Part shown: piece after piece, positions 1 to 6,512 of the stretch
How positions within the stretch are numbered: the first letter of the stretch is position 1
How the letters are laid out: each line of letters opens with the position of its first letter
Assembly (NCBI GenBank): GCA_002344885.1
Contig: DDUQ01000135.1
Span: forward strand, 1 to 9,463
Reading direction: 5' to 3'
Source: Comamonadaceae bacterium UBA2334
GTDB lineage: Bacteria > Pseudomonadota > Gammaproteobacteria > Burkholderiales > Burkholderiaceae_C
DNA length: 9,463 bases
Translations under genes and position numbers: made by a program
Notes under the pieces: generated by a model
What the model was told of the DNA's origin: nothing
Seen by the model: only the letters and a program-made list of their open reading frames with translations
Database searches by the model: none

Positions 1-53
1 GGGCCGCTCGGGCGGTCAGACAGGTCAGGGGGAGGGCGGGGTCACGGTACCCC

Positions 54-76
54 GATAAAATCAGCCCGCGATTTTA
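54..76 (+). promoter_or_regulatory. Possible promoter region upstream of the permease-hda operon
   Basis: An AT-rich island sits in otherwise very GC-rich DNA. TAAAAT at 56-61 resembles a sigma-70 -10 box on the + strand. Its mirror image at 71-76 would be a -10 box on the - strand, and together they form a 7-base inverted repeat (56-62 with 70-76). I see no convincing -35 box about 17 bases upstream. If the + element is real, transcription would start near 68 and give a leader of roughly 110 bases before the first gene. The symmetry also allows a divergent promoter for a gene to the left of the window. This is inference from base composition and position only. Confidence 0.3.
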
Positions 77-88
77 AGGGTTCGTGTC

Positions 89-119
89 GCACCGGGCCCC
101 GAACGATCGGGCCCCGTGC
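89..119. other. GC-rich imperfect hairpin in the presumed 5' leader
   Basis: The arms 89-99 and 109-119 pair at 10 of 11 positions (GCAC, one C-C mismatch, then GGGCCC) around a 9-base loop. The same stretch can be read as a direct repeat of CGGGCCCCG at 93-101 and 108-116. There is no T-run on either side, so it is not a standard intrinsic terminator. It could be a leader structure or simply a product of GC-rich sequence. The rest of 1-178 shows nothing I can assign. Confidence 0.3.
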
Positions 120-178
120 CGTCGCCGCGGCGGTGAACATTCCCGCCAGACCAGGCCGCAAACCTTCCCACCCCTCGC

Positions 179-1273
179 ATGACACTCACCGCCACCCAGA
201 AAAGCCTGCTGAGCTGGAGCGCCCTGGCGCTGCTGGCGTGGGGCTTGCTGCAACTGCTGTCGCCCGTGCTGATGCCGTTCGTGCTGGCGGCTGTCATGGC
301 CTATGCCTTGCACCCGCTGGTGCAGTGGCTGCACGACCGGCGGTGTCCGCGGTGGCTGGGGGCTGGGATTGCCCTGACCCTGCTGGGTGTGGTGGGGTTG
401 GCCGTGGTGCTGCTGATCGTGCCGGTGGTCACCCGTCAGGTGCCGCTGCTGAAGGAGCAGGTGCCCGGGCTGCTGGAGCACCTGAACCACTGGCTGCACC
501 CGCTGGCCGCCCGTTTCGGGCTGGAGGTGTCGGTTGACGTGAACGGTGTGCGCGACGTGCTGCGCAAGCTCGTCTCCGGTCACGAGTCTGACCTGGTGGA
601 CAGCCTGTTGTCATCCCTGCGCATCGGTGGCAGTGCACTGGCGGCGGTGCTGGGCAACCTGGTGTTGACGCCCATCGTGGCCTATTACCTGTTGCTGGAT
701 TGGGTGTCGCTGGTGCCGCGGACCACTTCCTGGGTGCCGCAGCGCTGGTTGGGTTTTGCGCGCAGTTTCCTGGATGAAACTGACGAGGTACTGGGCCAAT
801 ACCTGCGGGGCCAGTTGCTGGTCATGGCGGTGCTGGCGGTGTTCTACACCGTGGCCCTGGCACTGGTGGGGCTGAAGCTGGCCTTGCCCATCGGGGTGTT
901 CACCGGGCTGGCCGTGTTCGTGCCCTACATCGGCTTTGGTCTCGGCATGGTGCTGGGGGTGCTCGCGGCAGCGCTGCAGTTCCAGGAGCTGACCGGCGTG
1001 TTGCTGGTGTTGGTGGTGTTTGGCATCGGGCAGGTTGTGGAAAGCATGTGGCTGACGCCCAAGTTGCTGGGCGACCGCATTGGTTTGCACCCGCTGGCCG
1101 TCATCTTCTCGCTGATGGCATTTGGCCATTTGTTCGGGTTTGTGGGTGTGCTGGTGGCCCTGCCAGCCAGCGCGGTGCTGCTGGTGGCATTGCGGCGTGC
1201 CCGATCGGCCTACTTCCAGAGTACGCTGTACCGGGGCGAACTGTCGGACACCGCCTTGCCCCCTGAAAACTGA
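179..1273 (+). CDS. AI-2E family transporter (PerM-type membrane protein)
   Basis: This 364-residue integral membrane protein has the usual length for the AI-2E/PerM family (UPF0118), whose members are proposed exporters or permeases, in some cases of autoinducer-2 or ions. Hydrophobic segments lie near residues 9-51, 59-84, 149-179, 209-268, 272-299 and 305-338, compatible with about eight helices. Family marks include LRGQLLVM near 209, FVPYIG near 247, and the C-terminal block running from PKLLGDRIGLHPL to FGFVGVLVALPASAVL. ATG 179 starts directly at the hydrophobic N-terminus, with no clear ribosome binding site in front. The stop overlaps the hda start by one base (TGATG). The substrate cannot be told from sequence. 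It often sits next to hda in proteobacteria, but a functional link is not established. Confidence 0.9.
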   Translation: MTLTATQKSLLSWSALALLAWGLLQLLSPVLMPFVLAAVMAYALHPLVQWLHDRRCPRWLGAGIALTLLGVVGLAVVLLIVPVVTRQVPLLKEQVPGLLEHLNHWLHPLAARFGLEVSVDVNGVRDVLRKLVSGHESDLVDSLLSSLRIGGSALAAVLGNLVLTPIVAYYLLLDWVSLVPRTTSWVPQRWLGFARSFLDETDEVLGQYLRGQLLVMAVLAVFYTVALALVGLKLALPIGVFTGLAVFVPYIGFGLGMVLGVLAAALQFQELTGVLLVLVVFGIGQVVESMWLTPKLLGDRIGLHPLAVIFSLMAFGHLFGFVGVLVALPASAVLLVALRRARSAYFQSTLYRGELSDTALPPEN

Positions 1274-1959
1274 TGCAGCAACTCGCACTTGATTTCGGGC
1301 TGGCGCCCTTGCCCAGCCTGGACAATTTTGTTTCAGCGGACAACGAGGCGGCGCTGGCCCATCTGTCGCTCTGGGTGGCCAACCCCATGCGGGCACCCGT
1401 GCCCACCTACCTGTGGGGTGAGGGTGGCTGTGGCAAAACGCATCTGCTTCGGGCGGTTGCCGCGGCATTGCGTGACCAGGGCGAAGCGGTGGGTTGGCTG
1501 GATGCCTCGGTCTGGCAGCCTCCCGTGTTTGACGAGGCATGGCGCGTGGTCGTGCTCGACGATTGCCACCTGTATACCGCCGAGCAGCAGGCGGCTGCCT
1601 TCAATTGGTTTGTCAATGCCCAGACGCCTGTGCAGGGCCGGGCCCGCTGGGTGCTGGCGGCCGGTGCGCTGCCGCCCGCTGACCTGTCGCTGCGCGAGGA
1701 CCTGCGCACCCGCCTGGGCTGGGGGCAGGTGTTCCAGTTGCACGCGCTGGCCGAAGAACAGCGCCGTGCCGTGCTTCGCCGTGCGGCGGACGAGCGGGGC
1801 GTGCATTTGTCAGACGACGTGATGGCCTTCATGCTCAACCGCTTTTCGCGGGACCTCAGCAGCCTGATGCAACTGCTGGAGCACCTGGACCGCTTTGCCA
1901 TGCGCACCCAACGCGCCATCACCATACCACTCATCAAGTCCATGCTGGAGAACGAATGA
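1273..1959 (+). CDS. hda: DnaA regulatory inactivator Hda
   Basis: Hda is a DnaA-like AAA+ protein. It binds the DNA polymerase III sliding clamp after replication starts and stimulates ATP hydrolysis by DnaA, preventing re-initiation. The 228 residues match the family length, and there is no DnaA-type DNA-binding domain. In order, I see a clamp-binding motif QQLALDF (residues 2-8), a P-loop GEGGCGKT (49-56), a Walker B VVVLDD (92-97), an arginine-finger region DLRTRL (143-148), a sensor-2 region FSRDL (191-195), and the typical C-terminus TIPLIKSML. The P-loop lysine is present, whereas E. coli Hda, as I recall it, has arginine there. The start overlaps the permease stop by one base and leaves the clamp motif at the extreme N-terminus, as expected. 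The stop overlaps the next gene as ATGA. Confidence 0.95.
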   Translation: MQQLALDFGLAPLPSLDNFVSADNEAALAHLSLWVANPMRAPVPTYLWGEGGCGKTHLLRAVAAALRDQGEAVGWLDASVWQPPVFDEAWRVVVLDDCHLYTAEQQAAAFNWFVNAQTPVQGRARWVLAAGALPPADLSLREDLRTRLGWGQVFQLHALAEEQRRAVLRRAADERGVHLSDDVMAFMLNRFSRDLSSLMQLLEHLDRFAMRTQRAITIPLIKSMLENE

Positions 1960-2624
1960 ACCTTGCCCTGTTTGACCTGGACCACACCCTCATCCCGATG
2001 GATTCCGATTTCGAGTGGGGCCAGTTCACCGTGCGTCTGGGCTGGCGCGACGAGGCCAGCTTTGGCCAGGCCAACCAGGTTTTTTACGAACAGTACAAGG
2101 CCGGAACGCTGGACATTGCCGAGTACATCCGCTTCGCCACTGCCGCCATTCGTGAACAAGGCATGGAAAAATCCATAGCGGCTCATGCCCGATACATGAG
2201 CGATGTGGTGCAAAAATGCATAAAACCTCAAGCGCGCGAACTGGTACGCAAGCACCAGGCAGCGGGCGACGAGGTGGTGATCGTGACGGCCACCAACGAG
2301 TTCGTGACCCGTCCGATTGCCGACGCATTCGGTGTGAGCCAGCTCATTGCCATTGAACTGGCTCGCGATGCGCAGGGCGCGCCGACCGGCGAAATTCAGG
2401 GCGTGCCCTCGTTCCGGGAGGGCAAGGTGGCGCGTGTGGAACAATGGCTGGCCCAACGCGGTGCCAGCTGGGGTAGCGTTGCCCGCAGCACGTTTTACAG
2501 CGACTCCATCAACGACCTGCCCCTGTTGGAAAAGGTCACACACCCTGTGGCCACCAACCCCGACGACCGCCTTCGCGCCGTGGCCGAAGCACGCGGCTGG
2601 CCTTTACTGAACCTGTTTCCATGA
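1956..2624 (+). CDS. HAD-superfamily subfamily IB hydrolase (SerB-like phosphatase)
   Basis: This 222-residue cytoplasmic phosphatase belongs to the HAD-IB group, which includes phosphoserine phosphatase-like enzymes and CicA-like proteins. All catalytic motifs are visible. Motif I is FDLDHT, with nucleophile Asp7 and acid/base Asp9. Motif II is the Thr of IVTATN (109-114), motif III is Lys157 (REGKVARVEQ), and motif IV is SDSINDLPLL with Asp183 and Asp187. Residues about 15-90 form the helical cap inserted after motif I. The substrate is unknown; phosphoserine or another small phosphomonoester is possible, and I would not call it serB on this evidence. It starts four bases inside hda (ATGA) and has one of the few good ribosome binding sites here, GGAG at 1947-1950. 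It ends with an ATGA overlap into pcnB. Confidence 0.9.
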   Translation: MNLALFDLDHTLIPMDSDFEWGQFTVRLGWRDEASFGQANQVFYEQYKAGTLDIAEYIRFATAAIREQGMEKSIAAHARYMSDVVQKCIKPQARELVRKHQAAGDEVVIVTATNEFVTRPIADAFGVSQLIAIELARDAQGAPTGEIQGVPSFREGKVARVEQWLAQRGASWGSVARSTFYSDSINDLPLLEKVTHPVATNPDDRLRAVAEARGWPLLNLFP

Positions 2625-4273
2625 TCAAGAAATTCATCGACAAGCTGCTGGGCAAAACCCGTGGGGCCAAGGCAGCGCCTGCGCCCAAGTTTGGCAAGCG
2701 CCAGGATGTGGGTGCCGATGTGCACCGCATCAACCCGGAACTGGTCGACCGCCGTGCACTGGATGTGGTGCACACCCTCAAGGCAGCGGGCTTTGAGGCC
2801 TACATCGTCGGTGGTGCCGTGCGTGACCTGTTGCTGGGCCTGGCTCCCAAGGACTTCGATGTGGCAACCAATGCCACACCCGAGCAGGTCAAAGGCTTGT
2901 TCCGCCGGGCGTTCATCATCGGCAGGCGCTTTCGCATCGTGCACGTCATCTACGGGCGTGGACGGGAGCACGAGGTGATCGAGGTGTCCACCTTCCGTGC
3001 CTACCTCGACAACGCTGCCGCCGAGCAAGTCGCCGGCAATGAACGCACGTCCAAAGGCGAGCTGGCCGGTATGAAGCATGCGGTGGATGCCAGTGGCCGT
3101 GTGTTGCGCGACAACGTGTGGGGCCCGATCGAGGAAGACGCGGCGCGGCGGGACTTCACCGTCAACGCCATGTACTACGACCCCGAAACGCAGACGGTGG
3201 TCGACTACCACCACGGCATCCGCGATGCGCAGCAGAAAGTGCTGCGCATGATTGGCGACCCGGCCACACGCTACCGTGAAGACCCGGTGCGCATCATCCG
3301 CGCGGTGCGGTTCGGTGCCAAACTCAGTGCGCTCGGGTTTGCCTTCGATGCCAAGACCCAGCAGCCCCTGCTGGCGTGTGCGCCCTTGCTGGCCGATGTG
3401 CCCCAGAGCCGCCTGTTCGATGAAATGCTCAAACTCCTGCAGACCGGTCATGCGCTGGCCAGTGTGCAGCAGTTGCGCCAGCTGGGCTTGGCCAAGGGCA
3501 TCTACCCTTTGCTGGATCTGGCCGTGGAACGGGCCGACCAGCCTTTTGTGACGCAGGCGCTGCAAGACACTGACCGCCGCGTGGGCGAGGGCAAGCCTGT
3601 GGCGCCGAGCTTCCTGCTGGCCGCCGTGCTGTGGTCGGATGTGCGCGAGAACTGGGCGCACCGCCAGAACCAGCGCGGCCCCGGTGGCCGACCCCAAACC
3701 CCCTACGGTGCCCTGCATGAGGCGGTGGACCACGTGTTCGATGCCCGAATCGGCGATGTGTCCGGCCGGGGCAAGCTGGGTGCCGACATGCGCGAAATCT
3801 GGCTGATGCAGACACGCTTTGACAAACGGACCGGCAGTTCGCCGTTTTCGCTGGTCGAGCAACCGCGTTTCCGGGCCGGATTCGATTTTCTGCGCCTGCG
3901 GGCTGCCGTCGGTGAAGTGCCTGAAGAGCTGGCTCACTGGTGGGAAGCCTTCAGCATGGCCGACGATGCCCACCGCAATGACATGGTGGAGGCGGTGCGT
4001 GCTGAAACCGCACGCGGTCGTGCGCCGACAGCCCGCAAGCCCAAGGTGCACCGAGTTGATGGTGATCTGCCCGCTTCGCAAGGTGGCGCTGCGGAGCCCG
4101 CACACGACCCGCGTTTCCGTCCGGTGGACGATGGCGCCGTAATGAGTGATGCGGGCCATGCCGGTCATGCGGTAGATGGGGCGGATGCCCCTGCCCGCAA
4201 GCGTCGCCGCCGCCGTCGCAAGCCATCGGGCGGCGGCGCAGGTGGGCCAACTGCGCCCCGGCTGGATGACTGA
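2621..4273 (+). CDS. pcnB: Poly(A) polymerase I
   Basis: PcnB adds 3' poly(A) tails to RNAs and so marks them for decay. The class II nucleotidyltransferase head is clear: GGAVRD at 64-69, the metal-binding pair in KDFDVAT (Asp78, Asp80), and a third carboxylate in RRDFTVNA (Asp178). RFRIVHV near 104-110 and EVSTFR at 121-126 also fit the PcnB/Cca superfamily. The neck and body follow through about 460. At 550 residues it is longer than E. coli PcnB (about 465). The extra length is mostly a low-complexity C-terminus ending in a basic run at 526-534 (eight Arg/Lys in a row with flanking Gly), probably RNA-binding. PcnB is separated from CCA-adding enzyme mainly by sequence details, but its length, basic tail and hda/folK setting favour pcnB. 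The start is the ATG in the ATGA overlap with the HAD gene. Confidence 0.93.
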   Translation: MIKKFIDKLLGKTRGAKAAPAPKFGKRQDVGADVHRINPELVDRRALDVVHTLKAAGFEAYIVGGAVRDLLLGLAPKDFDVATNATPEQVKGLFRRAFIIGRRFRIVHVIYGRGREHEVIEVSTFRAYLDNAAAEQVAGNERTSKGELAGMKHAVDASGRVLRDNVWGPIEEDAARRDFTVNAMYYDPETQTVVDYHHGIRDAQQKVLRMIGDPATRYREDPVRIIRAVRFGAKLSALGFAFDAKTQQPLLACAPLLADVPQSRLFDEMLKLLQTGHALASVQQLRQLGLAKGIYPLLDLAVERADQPFVTQALQDTDRRVGEGKPVAPSFLLAAVLWSDVRENWAHRQNQRGPGGRPQTPYGALHEAVDHVFDARIGDVSGRGKLGADMREIWLMQTRFDKRTGSSPFSLVEQPRFRAGFDFLRLRAAVGEVPEELAHWWEAFSMADDAHRNDMVEAVRAETARGRAPTARKPKVHRVDGDLPASQGGAAEPAHDPRFRPVDDGAVMSDAGHAGHAVDGADAPARKRRRRRRKPSGGGAGGPTAPRLDD

Positions 4274-4826
4274 ACACTTCAGTCCGGCTGCTGCGTGGTC
4301 AGCTCGGGCCAGCCAGCGCCAGCCCGTCCGTGCCTGTGTGGCGATGGGAGCCAACCTGGGTGATGCCGTGGGAACGCTGGCAAGTGCCTGCGCGTGGTTG
4401 AGCGAGTTGCCTGCGACGACCGTGCACGCGGTATCAGGCCTGTACCGCACTGCACCATGGCAGACACAAGGCCCTGATTTTTTCAATGCCGTCGCAGCGG
4501 TTGACACCCGGTTGACTGCACCGGACCTGTTGCATGCGTTGCTGGCGCTGGAATTGCGCGCCGGTCGCGAGCGTCCCTACCGGTACGCCCCCCGCACGCT
4601 TGACCTGGACCTGTTGCTGTTTGGCAGTGCCTGTGTGGACTCAGTCGTACTGACGGTGCCCCATCCGCGGATGTGGCAGCGCGCTTTCGTCGTGGTGCCG
4701 CTCTCTGAAGTGGCACCTGCGTGTGTCAGTACCCAGGCATTGCGAGCGGTGCAAGGCCAGGTGATCGAGCGCTTGCCCGGTGGCTGGCCGGTGGAAGGTG
4801 TCACCTGGGGGCCGCAGGCGGGCTGA
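4266..4826 (+). CDS. folK: 2-amino-4-hydroxy-6-hydroxymethyldihydropteridine pyrophosphokinase (HPPK)
   Basis: FolK transfers pyrophosphate from ATP to 6-hydroxymethyl-7,8-dihydropterin, the step before dihydropteroate synthase in folate synthesis. Visible family marks are GANLGD (28-33), SGLYRTAPW (57-65), FFNAV (72-76), and the signature RYAPRTLDLDLLLFG (106-120), whose Asp113 and Asp115 match the Mg-binding pair. VPHPRMWQRAFVVVPL follows. With the ATG at 4266 the protein has 186 residues, about 20 more at the N-terminus than E. coli FolK. The frame is open further upstream to 4176, but that part reads the arginine-rich pcnB tail in another frame and is unlikely to be translated as FolK. 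The start lies 8 bases inside pcnB, consistent with coupled translation. It is the last gene of the + operon and ends 2 bases from the pdxH stop. Confidence 0.92.
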   Translation: MTEHFSPAAAWSARASQRQPVRACVAMGANLGDAVGTLASACAWLSELPATTVHAVSGLYRTAPWQTQGPDFFNAVAAVDTRLTAPDLLHALLALELRAGRERPYRYAPRTLDLDLLLFGSACVDSVVLTVPHPRMWQRAFVVVPLSEVAPACVSTQALRAVQGQVIERLPGGWPVEGVTWGPQAG

Positions 4827-4828
4827 TT

Positions 4829-5464
4829 TCAGGGCGCAAGTCTTTCCTTCAGCCAACCTCCATCGGGCTGAAGTTTGTACCGCAAGCGGTCATGCAGCCT
4901 GCTTTTGCGGCCTTGCCAGAATTCCCACGTGTCAGGTTTGAGCCGGTAACCTCCCCAGTGAGGCGGGCGGGGTGGTTGCAACAGGAATTGGGCACCATAG
5001 CGTGCGGCGTTGGCCACCAGCACGCTGCGGCCCGAAATGACCTGGCTTTGCGGGCTGGCCCAGGCACCGATGCGGCTGTCCAGCGGTCGGGTGTGGAAAT
5101 AGGCGTCGCTTTCTGCGTCGCTGACCTTCTCCACCACACCTTCGATGCGCACCACACGTTCCAGCTCGACCCAGTGGAACTGGAGGGCGGCAAACGGGTT
5201 GCCGGCCAGTTCCTGTCCTTTGCGACCCTGGTAGTTGGTGTACCAGACAATGCACTGCGCGTCGTAGTCTTTGATCAGCACGACGCGTGTACTGGGCCGC
5301 AGGTCGCTCGCCACGGTGGCCAGTGTCATGGCGTTGGGCTCGGGCACTTCGCTGTGAATGGCTTCTTTGAGCCACTGGTCAAACTGGTCGATGGGGAGGG
5401 CGTGTGAGTCTGCTTCGCTCAGTTCTGCTTTTTCGTAGCTTTTTCGCAGGTCGGCAATGTTCAT
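4829..5464 (-). CDS. pdxH: Pyridoxamine/pyridoxine 5'-phosphate oxidase
   Basis: PdxH is an FMN enzyme that oxidises pyridoxine or pyridoxamine 5'-phosphate with oxygen to give pyridoxal 5'-phosphate. At 211 residues it is close to E. coli PdxH (218). Family marks are NAMTLATV (44-51), RPSTRVVLIKDYD (about 56-68, FMN site), ELAGNPFAALQFHW, VRIEGVVEKVS, the Q-S-Q-V-I-S-G-R block, WEFWQGR, and SRLHDRLRY. In the last, Arg189 and His191 align with the substrate-binding Arg/His pair of the E. coli enzyme. The C-terminus ERLAP is typical. The ATG at 5464 is preceded by no clear ribosome binding site. The gene lies 41 bases after the ChaC-like gene on the same strand, so it may be the last member of that operon or have its own promoter. 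I saw no promoter strong enough to mark. Confidence 0.96.
   Translation of the reverse strand: MNIADLRKSYEKAELSEADSHALPIDQFDQWLKEAIHSEVPEPNAMTLATVASDLRPSTRVVLIKDYDAQCIVWYTNYQGRKGQELAGNPFAALQFHWVELERVVRIEGVVEKVSDAESDAYFHTRPLDSRIGAWASPQSQVISGRSVLVANAARYGAQFLLQPPRPPHWGGYRLKPDTWEFWQGRKSRLHDRLRYKLQPDGGWLKERLAP
4847..4873 (+). terminator. Possible hairpin terminator for folK inside the pdxH 3' end
   Basis: A perfect 8-base inverted repeat (CTTCAGCC at 4847-4854, GGCTGAAG at 4866-4873, 11-base loop) starts 20 bases after the folK stop. Only TTT follows on the + strand, so as an intrinsic terminator it is weak. It lies within the codons for the conserved pdxH C-terminal region, so the symmetry may be chance. 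No better terminator was found for either of these two convergent genes. Confidence 0.25.
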
Positions 5465-5505
5465 GGCAGGTTGGCTGGTGAGGCTGAAGTGAGGTTCTGG
5501 ACGTT

Positions 5506-6069
5506 TCAGGGGGTGCAGGCTTCAGGTGCATGCGACAGCAACGCTGCCAGTGCCCGGTCGTGTATGCCCAGCTCGCGCAGGTGTTCGTAGGTCTCGCGTG
5601 CATAGGCCAGTGTGGTGCCGTAGCGCCCGGCCGAACAGCTGAAGATGCGGCGGTAGCGTTCAGGCGACAAAAGCCCGGTGTAGTTCGGGCTCCGTCGTGA
5701 CAGGGTGAATGCGAGCGCCCGAACGGTCCCTTGAGCAGTTCGGGCGTTGACCCATTTGGGGTCGTAAACCGGGTTGGGCATTTCACGCGCCCACAGTTTG
5801 GGCAGGTAGGCGGGGACGTCGGCACGGGCCACGCGTTGCACCATGCCCCGGCAACTGCCACCGGTCAGCAACGCGAAAACCAGGCCCGGCTCTTCAGGTG
5901 TGCCTCGGTTGACCCGGCTCCACATGTGCAGTGCACGGTGAAAGCCGTGTACGGTGGCAAAGTGAGATTCGGCCACCGGCTCCTCCGGGCGCCAGATGAG
6001 GGATGCGTAGGCGAACACCCACAGGTCCTCGCCGCTGCGCGCCCACTCGCGCTCCACTTGCTGGTACAT
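5506..6069 (-). CDS. ChaC-family gamma-glutamylcyclotransferase
   Basis: ChaC-type enzymes cleave the gamma-glutamyl bond of glutathione, giving 5-oxoproline and Cys-Gly. The N-terminal substrate loop reads LWVFAYASLIWRP (about 16-28), where the usual motif is YGSL. Further marks are the Arg/Trp/Ser stretch ALHMWSRVNRGT, the GGSCRGMVQRV segment, and LWAREMPNPVYDP (92-104), whose Glu96 is the expected catalytic carboxylate. YGTTLAYARETYEHLRELGI is the typical C-terminal block. With the ATG at 6069 the protein has 187 residues, near the family's usual size. A TTG at 6120 is in frame, overlaps the gloA stop as TTGA and would add 17 residues with high third-position GC. It is a real alternative, since most junctions in this window overlap that way. 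Neither start has a good ribosome binding site. Glutathione is the expected substrate, but this was not shown. Confidence 0.85.
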   Translation of the reverse strand: MYQQVEREWARSGEDLWVFAYASLIWRPEEPVAESHFATVHGFHRALHMWSRVNRGTPEEPGLVFALLTGGSCRGMVQRVARADVPAYLPKLWAREMPNPVYDPKWVNARTAQGTVRALAFTLSRRSPNYTGLLSPERYRRIFSCSAGRYGTTLAYARETYEHLRELGIHDRALAALLSHAPEACTP

Positions 6070-6116
6070 GCTGTGGCCGCACCGCGCGGGCGCGGCGGCG
6101 ACACCGCTTCGCGGGT

Positions 6117-6512
6117 TCAATGGGCGTATTCCGGGCGCTGGATCAGCTCGATCTTGTAACCGTCGGGGTCTGCCACGAATGCAATGACCGACTTGCCACC
6201 CTTGACCGGGCCGGGTTCCCGGGTGATCTGCCCGCCTGCCTGGCGGATGCGGTTGCAGGCCGCAGCCACATCGGGCACACCGAGGGCGATGTGGCCGTAG
6301 GCAGTTCCCATGTCGTAGCTGGTGGTGTCCCAGTTGAAGGTCAGTTCGATTTCGGCATGGTCCGGATTGCTGCCAAAGCCGACGAAAGCCAGCGTGTAGC
6401 GGTATTCGGTGTTCTCGGACATGCGCAACAGGTTCATGCCGAGCACGCGGGTGTAGTAATCGATGGATCGCTGCAGGTCACCCACCCGCAACATGGTGTG
6501 AAGTAGTCTCAT
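6117..6512 (-). CDS. gloA: Lactoylglutathione lyase (glyoxalase I)
   Basis: GloA isomerises the hemithioacetal of methylglyoxal and glutathione to S-lactoylglutathione, the first step of methylglyoxal detoxification. The 131 residues and all four metal ligands sit at the same positions as in the nickel-type E. coli enzyme: His5, Glu56, His74 and Glu122. MLRVGDLQRSIDYY, VLGMNLLR and FVADPDGYKIELI are classic glyoxalase I signatures, and the short form without eukaryotic insertions fits the Ni/Co class. It starts four bases inside the thioesterase gene (ATGA) and is followed directly by the ChaC-like gene, so the three are probably co-transcribed. Its dependence on glutathione makes the neighbouring glutathione-degrading enzyme notable. 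No glyoxalase II gene is present in the window. Confidence 0.97.
   Translation of the reverse strand: MRLLHTMLRVGDLQRSIDYYTRVLGMNLLRMSENTEYRYTLAFVGFGSNPDHAEIELTFNWDTTSYDMGTAYGHIALGVPDVAAACNRIRQAGGQITREPGPVKGGKSVIAFVADPDGYKIELIQRPEYAH

Noticed and set aside
611..1540. 309-codon open frame on the - strand
   Set aside because: It is antisense to the permease and hda. The Gln/His-rich composition is typical of a reverse-frame artefact.
1407..2543. 378-codon open frame on the - strand
   Set aside because: It is antisense to hda and the HAD phosphatase, both with intact catalytic motifs. No recognisable protein features.
2495..4507. 670-codon open frame on the - strand
   Set aside because: It lies antisense to the HAD gene end, all of pcnB and the start of folK, which have strong family motifs. 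Long antisense frames are expected in GC-rich DNA, and its translation (His/Gln/Gly-rich) shows no domain.
4721..5407. 228-codon open frame on the + strand across pdxH
   Set aside because: Antisense to pdxH, which is a certain gene. No family signature.
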